NCBI GenBank assembly: GCA_029891345.1 | Contig: CM056993.1 | Coordinates: 225,193,924-225,257,923, forward strand | Source: Dryococelus australis | Lineage: Eukaryota > Arthropoda > Insecta > Phasmatodea > Phasmatidae | Length of the DNA: 64,000 nucleotides | Direction: 5' to 3' | Shown here: piece by piece, positions 13,524 through 25,079 of the stretch | How the letters are laid out: each line of letters opens with the position of its first letter | Numbering within the stretch: position 1 is the first letter of the stretch | The notes under the pieces: generated by a model | What the model saw: the letters and a program-made list of their open reading frames with translations, nothing else | What the model was told of the DNA's origin: nothing | Databases searched by the model: none | Made by a program: the position numbers and the translations under genes

Positions 13524-14350
13524 TTACATTAGTATTCCTCCACTATACATGTTTATGAGAATGTCTTTTCCTTCTGTTGAATTGGTACACACCCACTTAT
13601 TGTCTTGTGTTCGAGAGTTTTCCACAGAAAAGCAAATATTGGTAATAATATTGATATGATACCCATGATCAAAAAAATCTTCAGTTAAGAGGCAGAAAAA
13701 ATATGGTAAAGGAAATACACTTTCATCGTTCATTGAAAATAACTTTTTACCCTTGCCATAGGAATTTACCAGTTCCGAAATATCGTATTTACTCTTTGTA
13801 CAAACCAACTCTTCTTTGATGACCTGCTTCTGCTGCACCAAAAATGAAATATCATCAATTGCCTTCACCATGGATGAATCTTCTGTTGTAGTTGATGACG
13901 GCAAACAAAATGGCAATTTCTTCGCATATATGTTTGTTGAGTAAAACAGAAATTCTGCTGCTAAGAACATATTTGATCTTGCTGGTACCATCCTTCTCTC
14001 TCCATTGCATGCTTTGTTATACCGGCTACTGAAATGGTCAATGTATTTATAGCTGGGAGTGTTACAAAAAAAACACTACAGGTTGTTTTTTTTTTTATTT
14101 TAGCATATTCTTCAACTCTGCAGCAACTATTTAAACTCTTTTATTTGGTTTTCATCAAGTTTGAACAGATTCAAAATGTTATATGCATTGGATTAAGCAG
14201 CCAAAAAATTTTTATCACATAAATGGGTTCACAATCTCGGCATATCACCTCATCGGTTGAGTCTTCTGGCACAAACAATTCTGTCATCGTTTGCCAGATT
14301 TGATTGTCTGGGTCGTAATTTGCATCCCCCGAATTAGATTTTGACATTGT
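13524..14350 (-). CDS. Unrecognised small protein gene(s)
   Basis: The 155-codon minus-strand frame 13,524-13,991 has a TATA-like box (TATAAATA on the minus strand, 14,043-14,051) about 55 bases upstream of its ATG, a good spacing for a real promoter. It begins MVPARSNMFLAAEFLFYST, is moderately hydrophobic at the N-terminus and then mixed; no family is recognised. Upstream on the same strand, 14,171-14,350 encodes about 60 residues starting MSKSNSGDANYDPDNQIW, acidic and also unrecognised. They could be two exons or two genes. Function unknown; it might belong with the MADF gene that lies divergently at 14.8 kb. Confidence 0.4.
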
Positions 14351-14779
14351 TTTCTCACCATACAAAGAAAACGTATCAAAATTTAAAATGAAAATGAAAA
14401 TGTTTTTCTCTTGTATGTATTGCATTGTGAATAATGACTGAAATGTTTAATGTGATTGACAATTACAATGTTATAAGCTAAAATGTTTCTTTTTCATAAA
14501 ATTTAGCCAATTTTAGTGGATATAGTTGGTTAATATGAGAATGGCCCCTATGTCTACTTGTCAATTTTATACACGTAACGAACGAGGCGTAATAATCTTT
14601 CCATTCCACCCACAGGGTCTCTACATCCACCCAGTTGTACATCATGGCTTGAAAAGCTATTTTTTTTTGTTTACTTACAACAAGTTATATAGGTATCCAT
14701 TGATAAAAAATAAAAAATAAGACAGATAGAGAAGGGGGTGGTAAAAGTAAAAAAAAAAGAAATCTCCTATGACGCCATG

Positions 14780-14787
14780 TATAAAAG
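14780..14787 (+). promoter_or_regulatory. TATA box of MADF gene
   Basis: TATAAAAG lies 98 bases before the ATG at 14,878, leaving a plausible start site near 14,810 and a 5' leader of about 65 bases. Confidence 0.6.
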
Positions 14788-14877
14788 ACTGTGTATTGTT
14801 ACTAATGTTACCACAGTTCCTGAGGCACTCATACCTCGAACTTCAAAGAGTCAGCACAGTCTACTGAGTCTGGAAGT

Positions 14878-15681
14878 ATGGATTCAAAATGGTATGCTAG
14901 TAAAGACTATGTAAAATAGTTTATTCACATAAATGAAAAACACAAAGCTCTTTGGAACAGAGATAAACAGGTGTATAAATGTGCAAATGTAAGGTATAAG
15001 GGATTTCGAGAATTGCTTGCATTTACCATCGAGTATGGAGAACATGTTGTAGACAAATGCACTATTTATATACGGATAAAGTATTTATGGAATTCCTGCA
15101 TAAGGAAGTGGAAGAAGGTAAAATATGCAAAGAAGAATGGTTGTGCTCATGGACCAACACTGTGGTACTTTAATCTGATGACATTAATTCAATGTAAAGA
15201 ATGGGGAGAGACACATTCGACCACGATGAGGGTGGAAGATGTGAGGTATGGGGTTGTGAACAACACACCCATCAAATATGGAATGATGAATGACAATGCC
15301 GTCTTTTTTTCCATGTCTGTCAATGATGAGGTAGTGGACAACTCCGTCAACAAATCTGTCAACAGCGAGGTTGGTGACACTACAGTCAATTCATCAATCA
15401 ATGGTGCGGTTGGTGACACTGCAGTCAATTCATCAATCAATGATGAGGCTATGGACAATGTAGGCAATGCTTTCAACAGTAGGGTTGGGAATAATGCAGT
15501 CGACACAACCAACACACCCGTCAATCGCGCTTCTGACACATATATTAGTGATACAATCAATATATCCATCAACAGTGAGGTTTTTGACATATCGGTTTTT
15601 TGTAATGATATTGAAAACAAAAACTCATACGAATATAACCTTCACAGAGGAGTTACTCAAAATCAATTATCAACCATGTAA
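14878..15681 (+). CDS. MADF-domain protein with Asn/Val/Asp-rich repeats
   Basis: The first ~100 residues match the MADF domain, a Myb-like DNA-binding fold common in arthropods: EKHKALWNRDKQVYKC, then RIKYLWNSCIRKWKKVKY and PTLWYFNLMTLI give the spaced aromatic and basic positions. A repetitive tail of about 120 residues follows, with recurring NSSIND/GAVGDTAVNSSIN-type units of roughly 16 residues (15,320-15,560). A TATA box precedes the ATG at 14,878 and an AATAAA follows at 15,768-15,773, so the unit is self-contained. The frame is interrupted once near its 5' end; a later ATG at 14,971 lies inside the domain. MADF proteins act as transcription regulators or as partners of Harbinger-type transposases. 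Which role applies here cannot be told. Confidence 0.6.
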
Positions 15682-15767
15682 TATATGTGTGTTCGTCTAA
15701 AGGGTGGTCAAGTCGAACCAGATGTATTATTGTACTTTAAGAAATAACCTCTTATGTATATTATCTT

Positions 15768-15773
15768 AATAAA
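15768..15773 (+). terminator. Poly(A) signal of MADF gene
   Basis: AATAAA 87 bases after the stop codon of the MADF frame. Confidence 0.5.
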
Positions 15774-15879
15774 ATCAAATAAAACAAATACTTTAAAAAA
15801 GGAATTTTTATTTGTAATTTTTCTTTTACAATTTATTTTTACATCATCTATGAATCACTTGTAGTAAATGACACATTCA

Positions 15880-18800
15880 CTAAATTATTTTGGAAATCCC
15901 ATTTGCAATATCCGAATGCACTTTGTGTTCTGTTAGATAAAATTCATAACTTTCAAACCATTTTTGAAAACAATTCATTGACTGCTTTGTGTATGCTTTT
16001 ATGAAAGTCTGAGGCATAGCTGCATTCAAAACTACATGTATGACTTTTACATAATTCTGTAGACATTTACCATAATGAATCTGATATATTTCGGGCTGTA
16101 ACGCATTGTTTATTTATTGTATCGGTGGTAATTTGGAATACTTTTCCAAAGTCAAGTATCGATCTGCCTGACAGTCTTTGGGATCGAACAAGAGCACAGT
16201 TTTCTTACGGCCAATGTAGGAAGAACCAAGACCATCAATGTACCTTTGACGTGCAGAAGAGTTTTTGAGCCTAACCAACTTACATTTTCGTACAATTCTG
16301 CCTGATCTATCAAATAGAGGTAGTTGTGAATGGCAAACAATACATTTTCGAAATTGAGGAATTTTTCCAATTTATAACAGTTCGTTACTTTGGTCATATT
16401 TGCAAAGAAGAAGGCAAGTCCGGCGGCATAGTTGTAGATTCGTTTCACGAAACGCGATTCATTGTGCTCGTAACATTTATGAACAATAGAACAAAGTTTC
16501 AACACATCATGGTTTGGATTACTGCAAAATACACTGTAGTCAATCAGTTTTGTCAAATGTAAGTATTTTTTCTTCACTAGTGAAATAGATACGAGTATCT
16601 CAGTGTCATCGAGAACAATACCCCTTCCTTTAATTATGATCATTTCGTCGTTTATGAGTTCGACAAACCTGTTACTGTCCAATTTCAAAATATTTGTAAA
16701 TTGAAACCCATTGGTATCTGGGTCAAAGATCATTTCTCGATACTCTCGTGGAATTTTGCAAACTGCAGAGAGTTTCGTCTCGTCGTACACAATCAGTTTT
16801 TTATTTGCATCCAGATTAGAGTAGACATTGTAGGCATCTTGGCGAATGAAATATACCAACTGCATGGGCTCCTCTTCCATTAGGTTGTTTTTTGTTTCTT
16901 TGTGATCCCGAATTGCATGCAGTAGATGCAGCACGGGTGTAATTTGACATAAATATATTAAAAGTTTGTGTGCAAATAACGTCGTGCCTATGGCTATGGG
17001 AATGTTGACAAACTTGAAAAATGGAGTGCCAAAAAGCCAGTAGGTTGAGTTGACTGTAATTTTAATCGAAAGCTGCTTCGCATCCAACATGGAGTACTTT
17101 AGATTCATGTCTTGAATCCTCTCTTCAGGGACTTTTTTTTTCTCTTTTTTTTTTTGCATTTCAGTCATTAGAGATTTCATTTGCTTCTTTACAATTTTTC
17201 TACGGTCGAGTAAAGAGACTATAAAGTTTATAGTGAATGGAGTTTTGGTATGTGAGAGTAAACGAATCAGAATGGGAGTATCGCCAGCCAACAACTCTAG
17301 TTCCGTGTGATGGAAAGTATCATCTTCCCGATAGGCTGGCCGGAATACATCAGGTTAATGTATTCTGAATAATTTTTGTTTTCGTCTTCCATTACGTACA
17401 GAGCAATTACATCGTTCCTCAGCATTTCATCGAACGCGTCGTGAGATATCAGAGCATTTTCAAACACTAGATCAAAGCTTTGGCGCAGCAACAACCGATG
17501 GTCGATCTTGAAAGTCGTTTGCTGATGATGATGCTTGGGTAGAAAATATTGACGTCATATTGAATCACGTTCCAAAAAAGACCATGGTTTGTAAACACCA
17601 TGGCTTCGGGATATTCTTTTTCCATGTACTTGAAATTTGGTTTGTTGTAAATTGGTCTAACGTGCATCGCAGTCGGTCTTTCAGCGAGCGACAAACATTT
17701 CAGATCAGGCATGGCCAGTAAAACGGAATTATTGCTCTGGTATCCCGGTAGCATACCAAAGGACAGCGCATGATACAGGAACGCATTCGCGATCTGGCGA
17801 GAAATGTCACTCATCGAACTGTCTTTGAGACCGCAGTTAAAGAGATTGGCCAATTGTTTGGTAAAAATTGCCAAATTAAATTTGTTGCAAAGTCAGACCA
17901 CGGCCACCCTCTCATTGTAAGTTTAATCCTGATCCACGCGATAGAATACGATAGAGTCTGTGTTTGTTTAAACTGTAAGTTTACGCCAAACACTACCACC
18001 AATGTAATCGGTGTGGCCCATTTGCATGTTTGTGTATTGAGTGTTCACTGCATCAAACTTTTCTTTGTTGTAGGGCACATGAAAGATATTTCTCATAAAC
18101 TTATAACGAAAGTCATTGTCTGTGATAGTGACATCTAGAATATAATAAATTCGCATAAGCACAGAGTTCAAATCGATTTTCCTAAACTTTTGCTTAGATA
18201 GTTTTTGGACAGGTTCCCCAACGACAAATTCCCACTCGCCAATGCATTTTTTTTTCAAGATTGTCAACGTATCGAATATAATACAGTTGTGGTTAAAACG
18301 AATGAGCGGAGCTGTGGCTAATTTTCCAAGAGTTATAAATGCTTTTATTTCGCATTGCTTATTGAGAACCTGCAAACAAGTCAATAGGAATTTCAAATCG
18401 TATTCGATAATATTGTGGCCGACGAAATAATGTGAGTAATTTTGGTATCCCGTTAGCATTTTCAGCAAGTATCCCTGACTATACTAAAAGAGAAAATTAC
18501 TAATGAGATCCTCTTCATGTGAGAAACCTTAGATCCAAATGCATTTCGCGGTAGTCTTTCGTATTTCTTCTGCATTTCCACATCGAAATCATCGGCCATG
18601 CGGCGACATTTCAGGTACGAAATTATACTCACTTCGACAACCAGATACTCACAATAGAGCACAAACATGAGCAGTTTTTCTGGAGTGAGACACCCCCAGG
18701 GGGAAGTCTTCCAAATTATCCACACCGGTCTCGATGTCGAAGCTTACGACAAGAATGTACTGGTACAGATGAGTGTAGTCATAAGACGTGTCCAGGATCA

Positions 18801-19081
18801 GATGCTTAGACTTGGTGACTGAGTACACATCACTTGAATGAAATATATTTTCCACCATGAGGTTACCGACTCCATGTTTTGGTCTGCGAAACTTTAGTTT
18901 TGCAAGTTGATTCAGTTTGACAGATGAATTTTGCAATATCCCCTCTGAAGTTACAGTATCGATGTACAACTCCATTTGCAACATGAAATACACATCAATA
19001 GCCTGGATGGTAAAGTAGTATTTTTTTTTTATATATATAATTTTCCATGAAAAATTTGTAGACTGTGTTCAAGTTACTCAT
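15880..19081 (-). pseudogene. dnapol: Family B DNA polymerase fossil
   Basis: A minus-strand coding stretch of about 1,067 codons carries the B-family motifs in order. SFDIETG (exonuclease I) is near codon 113, GHNIIEYDLKF (exonuclease II) near 220, DVNIFYPSII (polymerase motif A) near 506, and KQLSIKITVNSTYWLFG (motif B) near 667. The C-terminal third is long and mostly open (16,152-17,294). Length matches nudivirus DNA polymerases and is far shorter than the nimavirus enzyme. It would copy the viral genome and proofread. The ATG at 19,079-19,081 is the best start. It is broken at several places. Distinct from the Polinton polymerase at 47-50.7 kb, which is protein-primed and of different sequence. 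Confidence 0.88.
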
Positions 19082-19111
19082 GGTGATAAATTCGATTTTT
19101 AACAAATTATA

Positions 19112-19453
19112 TTAAACGTACTTTGTGCTTGCCGCAGTTTGAGTCAAAATTTTCAGCAACGAGTTTGAATTTGTTTCCAGAGAGATTATCGTGTCGACGA
19201 TTAAATCGATATATGGTTCATATAACTCAGTCAGCAGTTGGCACATTTCGTATTTCATGTTTTCAGCAACTAGAAAGTATATCGAGAGGGGGTAAGTAAA
19301 GATTTCTTGACGCCTCTTCATCGTTTTGGCATCAATGCCCACCACATTTATCTGATTGTTGTAGATGAAAGACCTCAATATAAATATTTTATTGTGTAGA
19401 TTTAAAGATTGTGGAAGGCTAAAAATTTGTGTTTTATAAGTACCTTTAGTCAT
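19112..19453 (-). pseudogene. Small viral-block ORF, unrecognised
   Basis: About 113 codons beginning MTKGTYKTQIFSLPQSL and ending just upstream of the DNA polymerase start on the same strand. It is mixed in composition and has no recognised domain. It could be a separate gene or a divergent N-terminal part related to the polymerase. Its ATG overlaps the ATG of the plus-strand gene at 19,452 (shared CATG). Confidence 0.45.
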
Positions 19454-20622
19454 GGATAACAAATTAAGTTTTACGATGATCAGAGTATTGGAAATATTCA
19501 AAAATATCTACAACGACCCAGAACTGCTAACCTTGGGCGAATTTAAGCAGTTTCACATGTATTTTGGCAACAGTCTCTTAGAATGCATTTACACTCGCGG
19601 AAATGACGATGACAAAGACTCTGATGAAGATTTCGAAGATAAATTTGACACTAATGTTAATAACAATACTTACATTCTGTTAAAGTTTAAAGATTTTCGG
19701 GTCAAGTTCCCAAACACCACACTCGTATACTATCCATACTCCAAACGACTGACGTCCTCTCGCACTTTTGAAATTAACTCGAAAAATCAACTAATCTTGC
19801 TACAACAACTGCTACTTTCACAATAAGACCATCGAGGGAACAGCGACTCTTTATATACCTAGTTGTAAACTAAAAAAAAAATAAACACTGAATCGTGTTT
19901 CCTTTGCATAGAAAAAAAACGAAATTGGCGACCAACATCGGCTTTCGTTCACGTTCAAGTACAAAAATTCTATTCATGAGTCATCGCACAACTGCTCCCT
20001 GATTTATGATTCCAATCAAACCACGATGGAACTCACATATAATTCGACAGGAATGACAAGGAACAAGAACGGCACTCCTCTATTCACGAAATTGAAATTA
20101 CACAATATGTTTGTATACGAATGTAATCGCAACTCTATCCGAGGATAGGTCAAAGTCTCAATACCGCCTAATGCCCTATCTTTAAACGAATACTTGACAA
20201 CACCATTGAGATTTATCCATTTAATTGATAGTCTACTCCAATCGGGAGACTACATATATAACCATTTTAAAGAGCACATTAGTGCAAAAAATTTAGCCAA
20301 TATATACTTTGTACCTAAATTTGAAGACTTCGATAATCTGTTTTTCAGACCGGATTTTTTCGCTCTCACTGTAGAAGAATATGCCGCTAGCTGGAGAAGT
20401 GTATTCTTTCACTTGCTCGATATTTATGCGGGAAATTTGAAAACTGAGTTTCCAACTTCTGTAAAAACAAAAACTGCTACATCGTGCGGCATAAGACATT
20501 TCGTCAAACGACCAGCTCATAATTTGGCATGTTCAATCAAGAGTAACCGTGCACACACTTTACCAAATACAAGTGACTTTCAATGTGTTCATGTAACCAT
20601 AAATTCAGATACAATGGGATAA
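19452..20622 (+). pseudogene. Unrecognised viral-block gene
   Basis: Two long plus-strand frames, 19,452-19,826 (MDNKLSFTMIRVLEIFKN...) and 20,194-20,622 (RFIHLIDSLLQSGDYIYNHF...), are joined by sequence that also looks coding. I take them as one decayed gene of about 390 codons. An acidic run (DDDKDSDEDFEDKF) sits near codon 55. No domain is recognised. By position next to DNA polymerase and by codon use it belongs to the virus fossil. A product in transcription or virion structure is possible but cannot be supported. Confidence 0.45.
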
Positions 20623-22345
20623 ATAATCACATCTCCAAATTTACTAATCATGAATGCGATTTGAAAATCGCTCAGATAGAAAAGATTGGAGAAAATGATA
20701 AGGCCAAAATATACAATATTCTTGTTATTTCGAACCTCATTTGATACGAGCTTTTTACAATGTGTTTGGCCGTTCCAACAAAATGCACGCTTTATTTTGC
20801 TCGCCAAACATTTCCTTAAATTCAGTTTGGTTCAATTAGTTTAAACACTTTATTCAACTTCAAAGAGAGAGATGATTCCATAAGGTAATGTAGAAATAAA
20901 AAAATACAATTTTTTTGAATAAAAAAAATTTATTTCACAATATATATAAATAAAAACGTATAATGATATAAAATATCATAAATATAGAAATTAATAAACT
21001 CCAGACTTTTCAAATTTCCACTCATCAGGACCCAAATCAACCATACTCTCTCTCCATAAATACAACCCAAACACTTGTTTTCAAATACCTCTTTGTCCCC
21101 CGCACAACCCTTACACGGCTCAAATTTGGTTAAGAGCTGTGGTTGGGGTTGTGGTAGGGACTGTGGGTGTGGGGAATGTGGTGAGAACTGCAGCTGTTGA
21201 ATGGAAATTAGAGAAATTTAGATACATGCAAAATATTTGTTTGCCCATGCGATCGCCCTTATATAGCCTATAATGTATTTTAGGACTTCAGGCTGTTGAG
21301 CTGTGTCTGGAACTCCTGCTGGGTCTGGAACTCCTGCTGGGGTTGGAACTCCTGCTGGAGAAGGTACTCCTGCTGGAGATGGAGAAGCTGTTGTAGGAAG
21401 CGAAGTCTATATTCCAATGGCTGCCGCCAGAGTCACTTCCTCTGTGGGGTTGGCATATCAATCCCCTCACCTTCTTTCCCAGCATTGGTTGTTGGTCATA
21501 CTGTAAGCAAATAAAAAAATTTACAATCTGTTTTACCCGAAAAATCAAACAACAAAAACACTCTGAAAAAATAATAATTGTACCCTTAAGCCTTTCTTTC
21601 TTTTGCTTCTAAGGAAAGCAGACTTTTTCCTTTTTTACAAAATTTACACTTTTGTGTAATATTACACTGGCAACGTTTTCGTGATTTTTACTTTTCCTTA
21701 TTCGTGAAGTTTTATATTTGTGCCATTCTTCCAGAAACTCTTTATACCCTATTTTATTTTGAACCTCTAGCATTTTTCCAATTCTTCCTTTGCCTCTGTA
21801 TATTTTTCAAATAGTAATTGTATTTCCTTTTTTGTACTACGGTGCATCAAAAACCAATCATATATATTTCTAAATTTATCCGCCATTCCTTAAAATAACC
21901 CGTTTAACTCTACCGTATTCGATCCAACAACCTTATCCATTCTTGCTAATATAAAAAATTAGCGACAGCTATCTTTACAGTCCTATACTTGCTAGCGCTA
22001 GCGCACAGACAAGTGCGTGGTGTTTATATACGCACCGAGAAAAATTTTTAGTTCGTATTTCAGGGTAGTTGATGGATTATTCTATAAGAGAGTTTTTTTA
22101 CTTCACGCACTCGTATATTCATGTTTCTTTTTTTTTTTTTCTCATCGGTGTATCTGATATGCACTCGCTCGCTCAAAGTCATGACTATTGTTCGTACATG
22201 CTCCAGTGAGGCGACTGGCATACATTACTCAACTTGACCTCATTATTATGCCAGAATTATCTCGGGGCAGAAATAATTTTTTTTTACGATGCAAAAAGGA
22301 GGTTCCCCTCACGTTTTCCCCTACCCTTCTACCTTCTACATTTTA
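20623..22345. other. Spacer with no recognised gene
   Basis: Mostly AT-rich. The only structured part is the 15-bp repeat at 21,303-21,380. Around 21,950-22,250 base composition rises but no frame or RNA is recognised. Confidence 0.5.
21303..21380 (+). repeat. 15-bp repeat (GTPAGx pattern)
   Basis: Four to five tandem copies of GGAACTCCTGCTGG with a variable codon between. In one frame they read GTPAG separated by S, V, E or D. The host frame is 67 codons, has no TATA box that I can see, and may be fortuitous. Confidence 0.7.
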
Positions 22346-22354
22346 TTTTTTCTC

Positions 22355-22449
22355 CTAGTGTCCTGGGTAGGAGCCAGAGTATGTTTTTCTCCTAGTGTCC
22401 TGGTAAGAGCCAGAGTTTTTTTCTCTAAGTGTTCCAGTCTAAGCCAGAG
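22355..22449 (+). repeat. Triplicated ~40-bp promoter-proximal repeat
   Basis: TTCTCCTAGTGTCCTGG followed by AGCCAGAGT occurs three times with slight changes, ending immediately before the TATA box at 22,450. It may be an upstream regulatory repeat. Confidence 0.75.
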
Positions 22450-22457
22450 TATATAAG
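22450..22457 (+). promoter_or_regulatory. TATA box
   Basis: TATATAAG, 43 bases before the first ATG (22,493) and 90 before the ATG of the acidic frame (22,540). Confidence 0.6.
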
Positions 22458-22492
22458 CAGTGGACTTTGCGACAAACATCTACCATCAGCCG

Positions 22493-23194
22493 ATGGCCAA
22501 CCGACAGTGCATTGTGGGTAGTGGTTGCCAGTGGCCGAGATGCCAATCTTCGACGCCAATGATGCCGCCGTCTACGCCGAAGAGACAATCAATATCGGTG
22601 ACGAAGAGGCCATCGAGGAGGCGAACACCTTCGACATTGAAGAGGCAAACGCCTTCGACTTTGAAGAATTTGGCATCTTCGACTTCGAAGACATCGTCGT
22701 TCTTGATGCCGAGGACACCATCTTCTTCAATGCAGACAACGTCATGCTCTTCGATGCCGAAGAGGCCATCCCCTTCGAAGCCGAATAGGTAATTCTATTT
22801 GATGCTGAAGAGGTCATCCCCTTTGATTTTGAATAGGCCATCCCATTCAACGCCGATGATGACATGCTCTTTGACACCAAATAGGTCATCTTTCACGCCG
22901 AAGATCTCATCTCCTTCGACATCAAGGATGCCATCTCCTTCGATGCTAAGGATGTCATCTCCTTCAACATCAAGGATACAATCTACTTCTCAGAAGAGGA
23001 GGAAGAGGCCTGTTAAAAGAAGGAATCCACCTTCAGCACCTTCTGCATCATCGGCACCTTCAATATCATCGGCACCTTCGGCATCATCAGCACCTTCGGT
23101 ACCACCACCCTCTGCTGGTGCTCATGTAATGGGAACAGCACCTCTCGCACCAACTATGATGCTGCCTGGAAGGTTTGTGCAGATACCATTATAG
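22493..23194 (+). CDS. Low-complexity repeat protein gene, reading frame uncertain
   Basis: A GC-rich tract in AT-rich surroundings, with a TATA box at 22,450 and an AATAAA at 23,275. It is built from degenerate 24-bp units. Two plus-strand frames are nearly open throughout. One starts at 22,540 and reads acidic 8-residue units such as AEEAIPFE and VLDAEDTIFF. The other starts at 22,493 and reads Ser/Pro/Thr/Lys/Arg units such as SSTPKRQ, a basic patch QKRRKRPVKRR and a final SAPSASSAPS repeat. The antisense frame is also open. Variation between units falls mainly at third positions of the acidic frame, favouring that frame for the first half. The last third makes sense only in the basic frame. 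Neither frame is open end to end. Host or viral origin is undecided. Confidence 0.45.
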
Positions 23195-23274
23195 GTACCT
23201 TTGCCCCCTCCAAGCATTTCAGTTTGTTTTAAAACGTTATTTCAATAATAGGACTGTTAATACAGTAGCAATTA

Positions 23275-23280
23275 CCAATA
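23275..23280 (+). terminator. Poly(A) signal
   Basis: AATAAA about 80 bases after the end of the low-complexity gene. Confidence 0.5.
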
Positions 23281-23332
23281 AAAATATATAATCATTTTTC
23301 AATCGTGTATCGTTTCTATGTTCCATAATAAT

Positions 23333-23757
23333 ATGGAATTATTTATTTTACAGCTAATGTTATTGATTATTATAGTCATGTTGTTGGTTGTAATAACTGG
23401 AAAGTTTTTAAATGAACCCAAACATGAACATTTTGTGAAACTTCTAATCAATTTCCACAACCATTGCCACCTCCATCACTTCAGTCGTCGCCGACAATCG
23501 AATATAATTCCAGTCATAAAATATCTATTTATTTTAGTTTCAGAAATAACTTTGTAACCCATCACTCTGCCAATTTTTGTTTCGATTGTAATGTAATGTT
23601 TGTTGAAAAATTTAAATGTAAAGAGCTTTCGCGAAACTTGTACGTAAATTTTAATTTTACCAGTACGAAACATGACACGCTGTCTTTTGCATTTGATTAT
23701 ATTTCGGTAAAGCTATTCAACTTATACAAAAATGACTACGTTATATATTTTCCCTAA
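23333..23757 (+). pseudogene. Small membrane-anchored protein, viral block
   Basis: Starts at the ATG at 23,333 with a strongly hydrophobic N-terminus (LFILQLMLLIIIVMLLVVI), a signal anchor or single membrane helix. A soluble tail with a few cysteines follows (CFDCNVMFVEKFKC). Total about 140 codons. Nudivirus and baculovirus per os infectivity factors often have this shape, but no specific one is recognised. It is broken. Confidence 0.45.
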
Positions 23758-23759
23758 TA

Positions 23760-24164
23760 AACAACGTCGACAAGTCGAAATGGACTTTGAATTCTGCCTT
23801 TACGATAGTTCAAAATATTGCTAAACAACTCGCAATGGATGTAGCTCGAGACACTGCGATTCCTCTCTTCAAGAACGCCGTGTTTTTCGCAATGGAAAAA
23901 CAAAACAAAATAGATCCCTTGATGGAAATTTTACGAGTGAATAACGTGTTTACGCATTTCGACTATAAGAAATACGATAGTTTGGTGTTCCTACACTCGA
24001 CTTTTGGCCACTTTAAAGATTCCGTCAATGAGAAAGTTGTGTTATTTCAGTTTTGCGGTGGTGGCCGAGTCTTGCTGGAAACGGTAATCATAAAACCTTC
24101 GGCTCCCCCTGTGATGAAAATGATGAGAGTGTTGATGTGGAGAATGGTACCCTTATTTTATTAG
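23760..24164 (+). pseudogene. Unrecognised viral-block gene
   Basis: A 125-codon frame beginning near 23,790 (NSAFTIVQNIAKQLAMDV...), preceded by further open sequence, with helical composition and a glycine patch (FCGGGRVLLET). It follows the membrane-anchored gene directly on the same strand. No family recognised. Confidence 0.4.
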
Positions 24165-24289
24165 ATAATGATTCCAAGATTTGCATACAAGACAATAAAA
24201 AAAAACAAACAATGTAATGTTTTCTAAGAAGCAAAACCCTTCAAGAAAAATCTTTAATTTTTAACCAAAGTTAAAGACAAATATGTATG

Positions 24290-24856
24290 GATAAAACAAA
24301 AACGGACTGTTTTGAAAAACTCGCAAAGATGGTAGGCCACAGTCGAAAGACTGATTTTTTTTTTTTTTTTTTTTTTTTTTGGAAATTGAATATTACAAAC
24401 AGGTGATGAAAAGACTGGATGGTATTAACGAGTCTATATATTTCGTCTTAAACAACTTGTACTCTCACGAATATACGAAAAACATATTTAATTGAAGCCG
24501 GATTTACATATGTGTAAATCGATACCTTTCTAAATCAAGTCCTGCGAAACAAACAAACTTTGCACGAACTCGTCAAACTAAAAACAAAAGTGTAAAACAA
24601 ATCAATTCAACAGACATTTCTCCAAAAACTGTACGAATTGACTCAAATAAATGCGAGTATTAATCCCGAAGAGTTTTATTCGAAACTACTAAACATTATT
24701 CACGTAAACAATGTACAGGCGGGTGTTTCGTCAGAAGTCGTACTCTATAAGATTTTTGCGATGGTTACCTACATGTCTACGAAAATTCCCAATATACCTA
24801 CTTATACGCTGGCAGACATTATGCGAATCGTCAATAGCATTGCACTGAACGGTTGA
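24290..24856 (+). pseudogene. Unrecognised viral-block gene, decayed
   Basis: Broken coding sequence around a long poly(T) tract (24,356-24,380). The best-preserved part is the last 70 codons (TQINASINPEEFYSKLLNI... ending LADIMRIVNSIALNG). No domain recognised. Confidence 0.4.
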
Positions 24857-25079
24857 AAACTGTATAAAAACAAACAAAAAATTCAGGAAATTATGCACCC
24901 CCAACTATGTACCAAAGAGCATCAATGTGGTTAATTGTCTAAAAAAAGGAATTGAGGCGATGCAACATTTAATATGTATCCAAATACAATTTCATCAAAT
25001 TACTGAATTCTGATTACAAAGACTTGGTAATTGAAATTAAAATTTTTTGTAGAAAATGACAAACTATCATTATGTAAGA

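Noticed and set aside
15189-15620. 143-codon antisense frame over the MADF gene
   Set aside because: It mirrors the repeat tail of the gene on the other strand and has no features of its own.
13524-15681. Assigning these frames to the virus
   Set aside because: The MADF domain is an arthropod or DNA-transposon feature and each unit has its own TATA box, unlike the viral frames.
15880-19081. Nimavirus (white spot syndrome-like) origin
   Set aside because: The polymerase is about 1,070 codons, much shorter than nimavirus polymerases, and a LEF-9-type subunit is present.
22572-22889. Serine-rich antisense protein
   Set aside because: The frame is open only because of the 24-bp repeat; no promoter is visible on that strand.
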